From contig JBBMOL010000082.1 of NCBI GenBank assembly GCA_037954665.1, positions 3,348,001 to 3,412,000 on the forward strand: 64,000 nucleotides of DNA, given 5' to 3'. Origin of the DNA: Laguncularia racemosa. Taxonomy: Eukaryota > Streptophyta > Magnoliopsida > Myrtales > Combretaceae. Positions 55,379 through 64,000 of the stretch are shown here, piece by piece. The first letter of the stretch is position 1. The number at the start of each line of letters is the position of its first letter. Under the pieces are notes generated by a model that was not told the origin of the DNA, did no database searches, and worked only from the letters and a program-made list of their open reading frames with translations. A program made the translations under genes and the position numbers.

Positions 55379-56100
55379 TGATATGAAATCACAAATGATA
55401 CGATTGCTCTTATACCAAATGTTACGAATCCTTCCATGCAAATTAAATCTTCAATAACAATGGATTCTTCAATAATTTTAGGGTTTTCTGTATTTGGTAC
55501 TAACGAAATAAAAACAAAGGATATGGATAAAATTACCAATCTATAGATGCCAAGATTGATAAAATTAAACTGATTCACAATCAAATCATAGAACGATAGA
55601 GACCACGTTTTATAAATCAATCATTAAGGTTAAAGAATTCCAAAAATTCAATAACAATGTTCACCACAAATTCTATAGGGACCAAGAATTTGATAAGAAC
55701 AATTAGAATAAAGGGAAATCAAATTCTCAATATTCAAGAACTCTCCAAAGAGGATTCATACACTCAGAAGTCTTTTGCTTTCAACCAAAATAACATTCTC
55801 CTTGAAATACCCTAAAGATGACTATTTATACCATGCCTAAAAGTAACCTAAGGACATATTAATAAAAATTGTGTGAGGCCATTCAAGGCCGGCGGCTTAC
55901 ATATAAGCCGGCACCAAGGCCGGCAGCCTTGAAGTTAATTTGGCTGGCCTTTATTCAAGGCCGGCTTAAGGCTGGCCGAACTTCGCCTTGGGTCCTCTCG
56001 ATGCTTATGTCCTCCTTTTTTGGACCCCGTACTGCCACCTATAGCTCGGATTGACTTTGATTTCTTTGGTGCTCATATCTTAGCTCTTGGAATTGTATCA
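55379..56100 (-). repeat. 3' LTR of element C
   Basis: TGATATGAAATC...GGAATTGTATCA. GGCCGGC-type cluster at about 55885-55985, TATA (minus-strand GGTATAAATAG) at about 55821-55831. Followed on the right by the polypurine tract TTCCCTCTATG (56101-56111). Confidence 0.92.
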
Positions 56101-56246
56101 TTCCCTCTATGTTGAAAAAGATTCGACCTCGAATCTGTAGCGTCTATCCTGCTAGACCACATAAACAAACTCCGCTTTCCCTTGGGCTTCTTAAGGCAAA
56201 TCAACCTTGTTTGTTGTACCTCAATTGGACTCATAGGAAGAAGCTT

Positions 56247-57700
56247 TTATGCCTTGTCCTGTTGCTGAATGGTATACTCATTGGTGTATCCATTATACTT
56301 AGCTTTGAGATCATACTGCCAAGGTCTTTCAAGAATCAAGTGTGTAGCTTCCATGGGAACTACATCACAAACAATCTCGTCAGTATAATCACCAATAATT
56401 AGTAGAACACGAACCTGTTTGTGTACATGAATAGCTCCCTGTGGACTTAACCAAAGAAGTGCATAAGGTCTTGGATGTTGCTCCACCTGTAAACCCAACT
56501 TAGTAACCCAACTTGCTGAAGCAACATTAGTGCAACTGCCTGTGTCAACCACAATCAAACAAGTCTTCCCCTGCACTATGCCTTGAATATGAAATAAATT
56601 GGCTCTCTGATTAGGAATAGCTTCATCCTATTTAACCATTAGCAAGTCTCCTTGTACTGGATACGCTATAATGTCTTCATCTTCCTCTTCTGCCTTAGTA
56701 TCCTTCTGTTCTTCTTCCTCACTCTCAACTTTGTCACCCTTTATGACCATAATCCTTTTATTAGGACATTGAGAAGCAATATGGCCAAGTCCTAAACACT
56801 TAAAACATTTTATATCCCTGCTCTTCTTTTGCTGTACTTGGTCAATAGCCTCACCAGCGACTGCCTTTCCTTTTCCCTTCCTTTCCTCCTCCCTCTCACC
56901 ATCATCTGACTTATGGTGGTGATATGATTTTTGATCCTGCCTGCGCTGATGCCACTCAACCCGACTGGTTAATTTAATCACATCCTCTAGAGTCTAATAA
57001 TGCTGGAGTTCACTACATTGGCAACGTCTATCTTCAACACATTGATGAAACACGCTATGGATTCATCTGATGATTCCTTAATATCACACCTTGCCATTAG
57101 TGTCTCAAACTCCTTTACATACTCTTCTATGCTTTTCTTACCCTGCCTCAAGGATTGCAACTCCATCAGCATCTCTTGTTTATAGTAATCTGGCACAAAT
57201 CTGCGTCTCATCAATCTTTTCATCAAAGCCCATGAATGCACTTTCTCCTCATCCGCCCTACGTCTCTCAGTTTGTAGTTTATCCTACCACAGACTAGCAT
57301 ATTCAGAGAATGCTAGAGACGCCATCTTCACCTTCATGCGCTCATCCCACTCATAGCAGTCAAACACCTTCTCAACTCGTGGCACCCAGTTTAGGAATTC
57401 CTCTGGTTTACTACTACTAGTGAAAGGTGGAATTTTTAGCTTTATGTTTTCAATCCCCTTACACCTGTCATCATTGTTTCCTCTCCTACTCCTTTCACTA
57501 CCGGCATTAGATTCACCACTAGAATGTCTCCTCCTAATTCCTACACTACTATGGCTTTTTCTATCCCTAACCTCTAATCTCTCCATAATTAATCTAATAT
57601 TTTCTTGGATTTGATTGAACTCTACCCTAGTCACAACCTCACCCCCATTATCAACATTATTCCCATTGTTGTTGTTATTAACACTTCCATGCGTTGACAT
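56247..57700 (-). pseudogene. gag-protease pseudogene of element C
   Basis: Start at Met 57700 (MSTHGSVNNNNNGNNVDNGG), aligned with the start in A; the upstream Met at 57709 is less likely. Gag runs to a TGG-to-TAG stop near 57286, resumes in the same frame (57241-56987: LMRRRFVPDYYKQEMLMELQ), then shifts frame through a one-base loss near 57015. Zinc knuckle CFKCLGLGHIASQC at about 56785-56825 with an acidic tail (ESEEEEQKDTKAEEEDED). After a stop at 56628, the protease frame (56576-56247) has CLIVVDTGSCTNVASASWVT and HLILERPWQYDLKAKYNGY; the usual LGRPW is LERPW. Structural and processing proteins only. Confidence 0.88.
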
Positions 57701-57940
57701 CTCTACCACTCAAAATTTTCAGCAATAGATGTTCACCAAAAAACCCCAATTCTCACCAACAGCCCAAAACACCAATTCACAGCAATTCAACACCCAACAA
57801 TTGAATTCACAGTAATACTTATCAAAATAAATTCCCAAATTTTCCAACCAATGGTAGTATTGAATTAAAACTACAATTGAATTGAGATTCAACAGCCTTA
57901 CCGATTTAACCCATGTCGATTCATAAATCCACCAAACTTC

Positions 57941-57954
57941 GCTCTAATACCAAA
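57941..57954 (-). promoter_or_regulatory. Primer-binding site of element C (iMet type)
   Basis: Minus-strand TTTGGTATTAGAGC, immediately after the 5' LTR; one C-to-T change from the iMet complement. Confidence 0.82.
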
Positions 57955-58687
57955 TGATACGAAATCACAAATGATACGATTGCTCTGATACCAAATGTTA
58001 CGATTCCTTCCACACAAATCAAATCTTCAATAACAATGGATTCTTCAATAATTTTAGGGTTTTCTGTATTTGGTACTAACGAAATAAAAACAAAGGATAT
58101 GGATAAAATTACCAATCTATAGATGCCAAGATTGATAAAATTAAATTGATTCGCAATCAAATCATAGAATGATAGAGACCACGTTCTATAAATCAATCAC
58201 TAAGGTTAAAGAATTTCAAGAATTCAATAACAATGTTCGCCATAAATTCTATAGGGACCAAGAATCTGATAAGAACAATTAGAATAAAGGGAAATCAAAT
58301 TCTCAATATTCAAGAACTCTCCAAAGAGGATTCACACACCTAGAAGTGTTTTGCTTTCAACCAAAATAACATTCTCCTCGAAATACCTTAAAGACGACTA
58401 TTTATATCATGCCTAAAAGTAACCTAAGGACATATTAATAAAAATTGTGCGAGGCCATTCAAGGCCGGCTAAAGGCTGGCGGCCTACATATAAGCCGGCA
58501 CCAAGGCCGGCGGCCTTGAAGTTAATTTGGCTGGCCTTTATTCAAGGCTTACTTAAGGCTGGCTGAACTTCGCCTTGGGTCCTCCCGACGCTTATGTCCT
58601 CCTTTTTTGGACCCCGTACTGCCACCTATAGCTCAGATTGACTTTGATTTCTTTGGTGCTCATATCTTAGCTCTTGGAATCATATCA
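57955..58687 (-). repeat. 5' LTR of element C
   Basis: 733 bp, TGATACGAAATC...GGAATCATATCA. An extra copy of the primer-site context (GCTCTGATACCAAATG, 57982-57997) lies inside its U5 end, also present in the 3' LTR. GGCCGGC-type cluster at about 58460-58560 upstream of the TATA (minus strand, near 58395-58410). Confidence 0.92.
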
Positions 58688-59096
58688 GAAAGCTTACCTT
58701 TTTTACGTCTCAAACTCTTATCAATTTCATCCTTGGAATTGTAGCGAGTTGACTTGAGAAGTATTGTGAGTCACATCAATTTCTTCTTAAGTTGCTTCCA
58801 ATTACTTTTAGTGTGTCATATCTATTTGTAATTGGTTGTGTTCTTTTGTTCTTGTTCATGTGTTTAGGGATCTAAATTTTTAGATTTGAATTCAATTCTT
58901 ATTTAATTGGAATTCAGTTTATCTTTGTGTAATCCTTAGCATATATTACAATTGCAAGTGATCTTCATTATAATTTGTCTTTGTAGTAATTTGAATTCAT
59001 GCAATTAGGTTTCATTTGATTGTGGATTTCATGCCATCTTATTGTGGAATTGGAAGTAGATTTAGTGTTCTTGTAATCTCATTGAAAGGTGCATTA
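58688..59096 (+). repeat. 3' LTR of element B, third segment
   Basis: Begins with GAAAG (duplication copy), matches 36174-36579 of the 5' LTR and ends GGTGCATTA where the 5' copy has GGCACATCA. Confidence 0.88.
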
Positions 59097-60067
59097 AGCT
59101 ACCTGCTGTGATGATCATTATAGTTGTTGTCTTCATGATTACCCTATTTGCAATGTCAATGAAGGAGCTTGTCTAATGAGCAAGAATAATCCTCTTGGGG
59201 TTAAGGCATTGAAATTTACCCCTGCCAAGTTCCACTGGGCATTTGGAAGCAGTGGCAAGAAGAGTAGTGCTTAAGGAAATAGTTGGGGTATTTGAGCAGT
59301 TGATGAAGATTTGCTGGGGATGACTGAATCATTGTAGTATTCGCACTCAACTCTTTCGAATTCATTAACTTTGTTGTGCTTCCAACTTAAACTCTCAAGT
59401 TGTTGCTTGAGTTATGGTTGGTAAAAGATGGCTAGATTCTGCCATAATTTGCTATTACTTAGTCTTAGTACACGAGTGTCGATCTATTGAAAACGTTGAT
59501 CGAGGTTGTGTCGTCGTTGAAGCTTTTGTCGTCGTTGTGATTGTCTTAGGTTTAGTCATATAAAGATGTCCATGTTACTAAAGAAATCCGGCATTGTGCT
59601 AGAAGATCTCATATCGCTTGATTTAGGCAATTAATTTTGCTGGTCATTCTACAATTTTTAGTTAGGTTGGCATCCCTTTCCATCTACATTGGGTTTCTTT
59701 CATCTTTGGTTGACTGTCCTACTTCATGGAGGTGGATCTGTTTGTGAATAGGCTATTTGAGCTAAACTAATCTTCTTGTGATAAACTAGTATGGAAGGGT
59801 AAACCCTCATAGGCTCTCTCTGTAGAACATGCATATGATCTTACTAGAGAGAACTCCCCTTAAAGTCGACTAGTTTCCTACTGTTTGGAACAAGTTTTCA
59901 ATGCCTAGGAATACGTTTATCTTATGGCTAATTGCTAAAGAGAAACTTTATAACATGGAAGGTGCTTAAGGGGGATGCATAAAAAAGTGATAGCAGACCA
60001 CAAGTGGTTTGCTACTACTTGTGAAAGAAAAAAAAGAAATCAACTTAGCTTCAATAGTAATGTCAAA
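59097..60067 (+). pseudogene. Unassigned sequence with LINE-type zf-RVT remnant
   Basis: At about 59865-59960 the plus strand reads FPTVWNKFSMPRNTFILWLI followed by AKEKLYNME, the zinc-binding RT-associated domain (zf-RVT) typical of the end of plant LINE polyproteins; DKLVWKGKPS and ALSVEHAYDLTREN precede it (59779-59860) in a neighbouring frame with stops. The rest of 59097-60067 is undetermined: a possible coding scrap (KALKFTPAKFHWAFGSSGKK) at about 59200-59270 that I do not recognise. Confidence 0.55.
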
Positions 60068-60480
60068 TGACTATGATTATTGTATCAGTTTATGTTTCCT
60101 GTGTTCATTCTTTATGGTGGGACATTCTACAACAATAGTAGAATGACCATAATAACTGCATTGGACCTTGTGACATAAATCTATTCTTCGTCATAGGACA
60201 TTTTTGTTGCTAAAGAGCTTTTGTTGGTTAATTTCCATTAAACAATTCTTGATAAGTTAATGATAAGGTTTCTCTCCCCTCACAAAAACCTTCATGGTTT
60301 GTGAGCTTTATCTTGGATAATAGCACAAGATGACTATGATGACTGCATTAAGACATGTTGCTTGTGTTGATGCTTCATTGCGGGACATTCTTGTTCATGT
60401 AGCAACATAGAATTCATTGTGAGAGTTGCATTGAACTACATAATTTGAGTTCGTGCTTCATCTTGGGACATTTCGAATTC
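60068..60480 (+). repeat. Dispersed ~66-bp repeat, four diverged copies
   Basis: Copies start near 60068, 60144, 60331 and 60419. Shared frame: TGACTATGATGACTGCATT, a variable middle, then CTTCATTGCGGGACATT. Spacing is irregular (76, 187, 88), so it is not a simple tandem array. No coding sense is evident. The tract from 60481 to about 60770 is T-rich with no gene seen. Confidence 0.6.
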
Positions 60481-61022
60481 TAAAAAAGGATCCTTGATGG
60501 TTGTTTGGGGTTCTCACTTCTTTGTGCAGATTTTTTGAAATAGGTTTGATGATTTAGTAGGGTTTCATAGTATTTTGCTACACTCCCGATTGATAGATTT
60601 TTTATTACTCTCACTATTTTTTTTTTATTCTAGTGTCTTCTTTTTATTATCCTTTCTTTTTATTGTAAGAGTAATCTACCCTTGTTTTCCTTTGCAAGTA
60701 GTAAGGTCATCGGGAGATTTTTAGTACTTTTCTCTCCCCCCCTCTCCTTTTTTAGTAGTATTGATTAGATTCGGTTGTTACTACCACTTGCAATGGGTAA
60801 GGACACTAGAAAAGTTAAATCATGTAGCGGGATTAGCAACAAAGGTAAAGAGATAGTAGCATATTCTGAAGGTCGCATACCTATGGTGTCTTCTTGTCAG
60901 AGTAAATGGCTTGACCTGATGATTAAGGAAGATTTCTTTTGGAGGTGCATAGGCAAGAGAGACACACAAGAGCACCAACATGTTGATGGCATGTGGCATT
61001 TCATAAGATGGGAGCTTAAGGT

Positions 61023-61895
61023 TGATAGGAATCATATACATACAGGACCTATCACTAGGGTAAGAGCCAAAGGGTTACAAAATTTGGCGATGAGGGTCCT
61101 CTTTGAACAATCTGACCCCGAGAATATTTATTTAGTATCTTTTTTTCTATTACATATTTATTATGCATTCCAACAGGTCCATTTGTTCGTTTTTACAGGA
61201 TGGTGGATAAATTTGCTAAAGCTTAGTTTGTAGGTTATTTATGGACCTACATAAATTAATGAAGTACCGGTCCAACAATTGTTCCATTGAAGTGAAGAAC
61301 CGGCAATTTATTGGCTTATTTATAATTGTATTTTGTTGTTTAAGAACCGACCATTAATTGGTTTTGTTGTAATTTGGTTTTGTTGTTTTTACCTTAATTG
61401 GAGCAAGTATAAATACTTATTGAGTAGGGTTTAGAAAGGAGCTTTTGAAACTTGAGAAAAATACACCTTGTGCCATGAGGAGAGTACTTGCATGAAAAAA
61501 TTACTCTTATTAATTTCACTTGTGAAATTATGGTGAGATTAACTTGAGGAGATTGTGAGTAATATCAATTTTCTCTAGTTACTACCAATTGTTTTCTAGT
61601 GCATCATAACTAGATACAAATTGGTTGTGTTACTTGTTGTCTTTCACATGAATTAGGGTTCCTATTTTTCAGATTTGATTCAAGTCAATTTGAGTGGAAT
61701 TTGATTCATTTGTATTGTTATCTTTTCCTTATTTATACAATTGCATTGTTCCTCATCACAATTTAGCATCATCACCATTTGAGTCCACGTGAATTAGGGT
61801 TCAAGAGATTGTTGTTGATTATGCCTTTGTGGGATTGGTTTGGTGTTTATGTTATTGTCTTGGTGTTCTTGCAATTGGAATTGTAGGGCACATCA
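61023..61895 (+). mobile_element. Solo LTR of the B/F family
   Basis: 873 bp, TGATAGGAATC...GGGCACATCA, in a perfect duplication AAGGT (61018-61022 and 61896-61900). The first ~60 bases still encode the family tail HTGPITRVRAKGL. The TATA inverted repeat is present in damaged form (GAGCAAGTATAAATACTTAT, about 61402-61421). Removing it and one AAGGT restores the reading frame of the interrupted gene. Confidence 0.92.
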
Positions 61896-62428
61896 AAGGT
61901 CAAAGCCAGAGAGAATATAGAGGGGACTTCTATATTACGTTTTAGGAATGAAAGGGGGGAACTTCCCTTGTCAGATACTCAATTTTTTATTCATAAGCAA
62001 GCTATGCCGGGTTGGTGTCCTTGGGTCAATCACATTATGGGTAACTCAAAATATGTAGATGCTATAGAGTCCATAAAAATCTACTACCCTATGATAATTT
62101 CCTCCCGTTTTGGGTTTCCTTACCCAAATGAAACAGATTTTTGGTGAAATGTTATGACTCGCTAGAGTACACAAACATACACTTTTATAACTTTTTGGGT
62201 GAGATTACTCCTACATTGGAGGACATGTGCACATTCCTTCACTTTCATGATTTTGGGTTAACAAACATTGTAACCACTAACGTCACTAAGGAAGATGAAG
62301 GAATGATATCGTCTTTAGAAGCAGTGATGGCAGTGGCTACCGATAGTCACAAGAAATCTACTTTCTCTACATGGATTAAATACTTTTTTTGAGCAAAAGA
62401 GTTTAGATGACTCAGATGATCGATACAA

Positions 62429-62465
62429 GTAAGTTTTTCCTAATCCCACGTGTGATGACTTCTCC

Positions 62466-62500
<35 letters not shown>

Positions 62501-62557
62501 TTTTTATCATATAAGGTTTAGTTTAATTAACTTGCTTACCATTTTTGTTGTTCTTAG
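62429..62557 (+). other. Probable intron in the PMD-like pseudogene, with poly-C run
   Basis: Donor GTAAGTTTTTCC after GATACAA, acceptor TTTGTTGTTCTTAG before GTTTGAGCTC. Joining the flanks gives continuous DDRYKFELEAF, as expected for the domain. A run of 34 C occupies 62467-62500. Confidence 0.7.
62467..62500. repeat. 34-base poly-C homopolymer
   Basis: Uninterrupted C run between TCTCCT and TTTTTATC. Very long for a plant genome of this composition; may be real or an assembly artefact. Confidence 0.9.
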
Positions 62558-64000
62558 GTTTGAGCTCGAGGCCTTCTTAGCATGTTGGTTATCTTTGTGT
62601 GTATTTTTTGGTGGTTCAACTAATGGTGTGAGTCATCATTTTTTTCATTTGGCCATTTATATGGTGCATAGCACGTGTTTTTCTTTGGGATTATTTTACC
62701 TTGGGTCTTTACATTGGCATTTGGACTTATATCACGAGGCTTCAGTTTGATCGAAGGGGCATTACATCGTATTATCACATGTCGATGTGGTGATTTTGCA
62801 AGTATTCTTCACCAAGCAGTTCAGAAAGCACTTTCATTCTCCTCTGAATAGACCTAGTCCTATTAAACCCCAAGCCTTCGCATGGATTGATAGAAAGCCT
62901 TTTGGTTCACTATTCCATGTGATAAATGACATGAACCTTACATGAGTAGATTAGCCAGTTATTTATGGTTTCTAGAGTTTTATCTTGAAGGGTCAAAGGA
63001 TATGGTGAACCTTCTTAAGTCTTGCGGGAGATTCAATGCTGGTGAAGTAGGGTTTATCTTATAGTGCTCGCCTAGGGGTCTTCCTTCTCTTCATGATTGG
63101 AGAGACTCCTTTGGTTATTTTCTAGAGTGTAAAGTCATGTTATACTCGCCTCATAGAGTAGCTCGACAATTTGGTTTTGACCAAGGAGTTCCTCGGACCA
63201 TTTACATAAAGGAGGATTTTAATTCATGTTGCTAATCACTCAATCTTGTAGACTTTAAAGATGTTTGTCTAGATACAAGGCAATTATATTCCCCCTCTTT
63301 ATCATGTTCTGGACTTGCCTCTGTTTGGTGGTGGACATACTAGACTAACTATTTAGACGATTTTAAGAAGTATATGGATACGTCTATTGAGGAGGAGCTA
63401 CCTAAGGAGTCTATTTTTAAATATGACTTTCAATTTCGTCTCCCGAACAAAAAGGCAAAGTCATTTGCTAATGTGAAGAATAAAGCACCGAGTAGTCATT
63501 CTACTCCTTCTTTATTGATTATGAGGCAAGTAAAGTGATTGCATGTTTAGGAGGTATTGCTATTATTTATACGTATCTTATTCCTCTAATTTTCAACTAT
63601 TACTATGCACTCATGCTAACTTTTCCTTTCTTTTGTTGTAGGACAAAAGAGATCATGTTGCTACTGATCCCCTCGTTAGTCCTTTGAAATTGACGACTCC
63701 TAGTATTGCACCATTCCTTAGTCATTATGGTGTTGGGAAGGAGCTTTGAATTAGGGATCATCCTGCTATCATCAATGTTATAAATGAAGAAGATGATAAT
63801 GAAATGTTTGATTTGGAGGATACTCTTGAGCACAGTATTTATAGTGGTAAAAGTACTCCAGTTCATTTTGATGATAGGGAAATTGAGCCCTTACTGAGTA
63901 ATAATGTTAAGTCAAACACTACCATTCATATGGATGACATCAATAACGACAAGATTAGATATTTCGATGAGCATGACATTCAGGCTTATGCTAATGAATT

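Larger units (their letters stand above)
55379..58687 (-). mobile_element. Element C: gag-protease-only LTR element in the B 3' LTR
   Basis: Target duplication GAAAG (55374-55378 and 58688-58692), 3309 bp. Minus-strand order: 5' LTR 58687-57955 (733 bp), iMet-type primer site, gag-protease region 57700-56247, polypurine tract 56111-56101 and 3' LTR 56100-55379 (722 bp). Clearly related to element A in coding sequence and in the end of the LTR, but the LTR starts differ. No polymerase genes. Confidence 0.93.
35704..59096 (+). mobile_element. Element B: gag-protease-only LTR element hosting D and C
   Basis: 5' LTR 35704-36579, iMet primer site 36585-36596, 1.05-kb leader, gag-protease region 37650-39557, polypurine tract and 3' LTR starting at 39524. 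The 3' LTR is split in three (39524-39919, 55325-55378, 58693-59096; about 854 bp in total versus 876 bp for the 5' LTR) by elements D and C. No polymerase genes. Leader, protease and LTR layout relate it to F. No outer target duplication could be tested, because the left LTR is shared with a truncated neighbour. Confidence 0.85.
60793..64000 (+). pseudogene. Plant-mobile-domain-like gene, broken and interrupted by a solo LTR
   Basis: Starts ATG 60793 (MGKDTRKVKSCSGISNKGKE). The frame runs to 61022, is split by the solo LTR, and continues in frame from the duplicated AAGGT through LRFRNERGELPLSDTQFFIH and MPGWCPWVNHIMGNSKYVDA to a stop near 62142. Next come TFITFWGEITPTLEDMCTFL-like text with a frame break, a stretch to WIKYFFEQKSLDDSDDRYK, a probable intron 62429-62557, then FELEAFLACWLSLCVFFGGS and FSLGLFYLGSLHWHLDLYHE, the recognisable PMD (aminotransferase-like, PF10536) C-terminal half. 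Later parts (62750-63540) are heavily broken. A last segment from about 63642 (DKRDHVATDPLVSPLKL) runs to the window end. Members occur as host genes and in mobile elements. Confidence 0.68.

Overview
This window is repeat-dense DNA from a plant nuclear genome. It is AT-rich, carries no ribosomal, organellar or bacterial-type gene organisation, and is built almost entirely of nested Ty3/gypsy-type LTR retrotransposons. Several show matching 5-bp target-site duplications, and their primer-binding sites look complementary to plant initiator-Met or Asp tRNA. A plant-mobile-domain-like pseudogene at the right end and a hAT-type MITE also fit a (probably eudicot) plant. I cannot name the species. 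I see no intact host gene.

Layout, left to right. (1) 1-~8.35 kb: minus-strand Athila-like element K (gag-protease only), off the left edge, interrupted by gag-protease element A (733-4634, target duplication GACCC). (2) 8734-15626: element H, minus strand, the best-preserved object here: two 1628-bp LTRs, target duplication AACCA, an Asp-type primer site and one intact 755-codon gag-protease ORF, but no reverse transcriptase or integrase. (3) 15747-30308: element E, plus strand, a decayed chromodomain-type Ty3/gypsy element with gag, protease, RT, RNase H, integrase and a chromodomain-like tail. Its 5' LTR contains element F (16396-20544, duplication CATAA) and its gag contains remnant G (23419-24645). 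(4) 30309-35170: non-LTR AT-rich DNA with a 494-bp hAT-like MITE (8-bp duplication CATTTGAC) and a recent 126-bp tandem duplication. (5) 35171-59096: plus-strand gag-protease element B, whose 3' LTR was split twice, by the 15.4-kb Tat/Ogre-like element D (39920-55319, duplication TAGGG) and by element C (55379-58687, duplication GAAAG; sister of A). (6) 59097-64000: LINE-type zf-RVT remnant, a dispersed ~66-bp repeat, then a broken plant-mobile-domain-like gene interrupted by a solo LTR (61023-61895, duplication AAGGT) and carrying a 34-base poly-C run in a probable intron.

How it works together. Only E and D encode a polymerase, and both have lost catalytic residues. Six elements (K, H, A, C, B, F) have protease with no polymerase, five of them with gag; they could move only if enzymes were supplied in trans. 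The recurrent gag-protease-only design in at least two lineages, a tRNA-like Pol III box pair inside the D LTR, arrays of short palindromes near the TATA boxes of unrelated LTRs, a TATA box embedded in an inverted repeat in the B/F family, and a domain-bearing extra ORF plus satellite-like 3' UTR array in D are the observations most worth following up. Coordinates of LTRs, duplications and primer sites were read directly. Family names are from motif recognition without database search.
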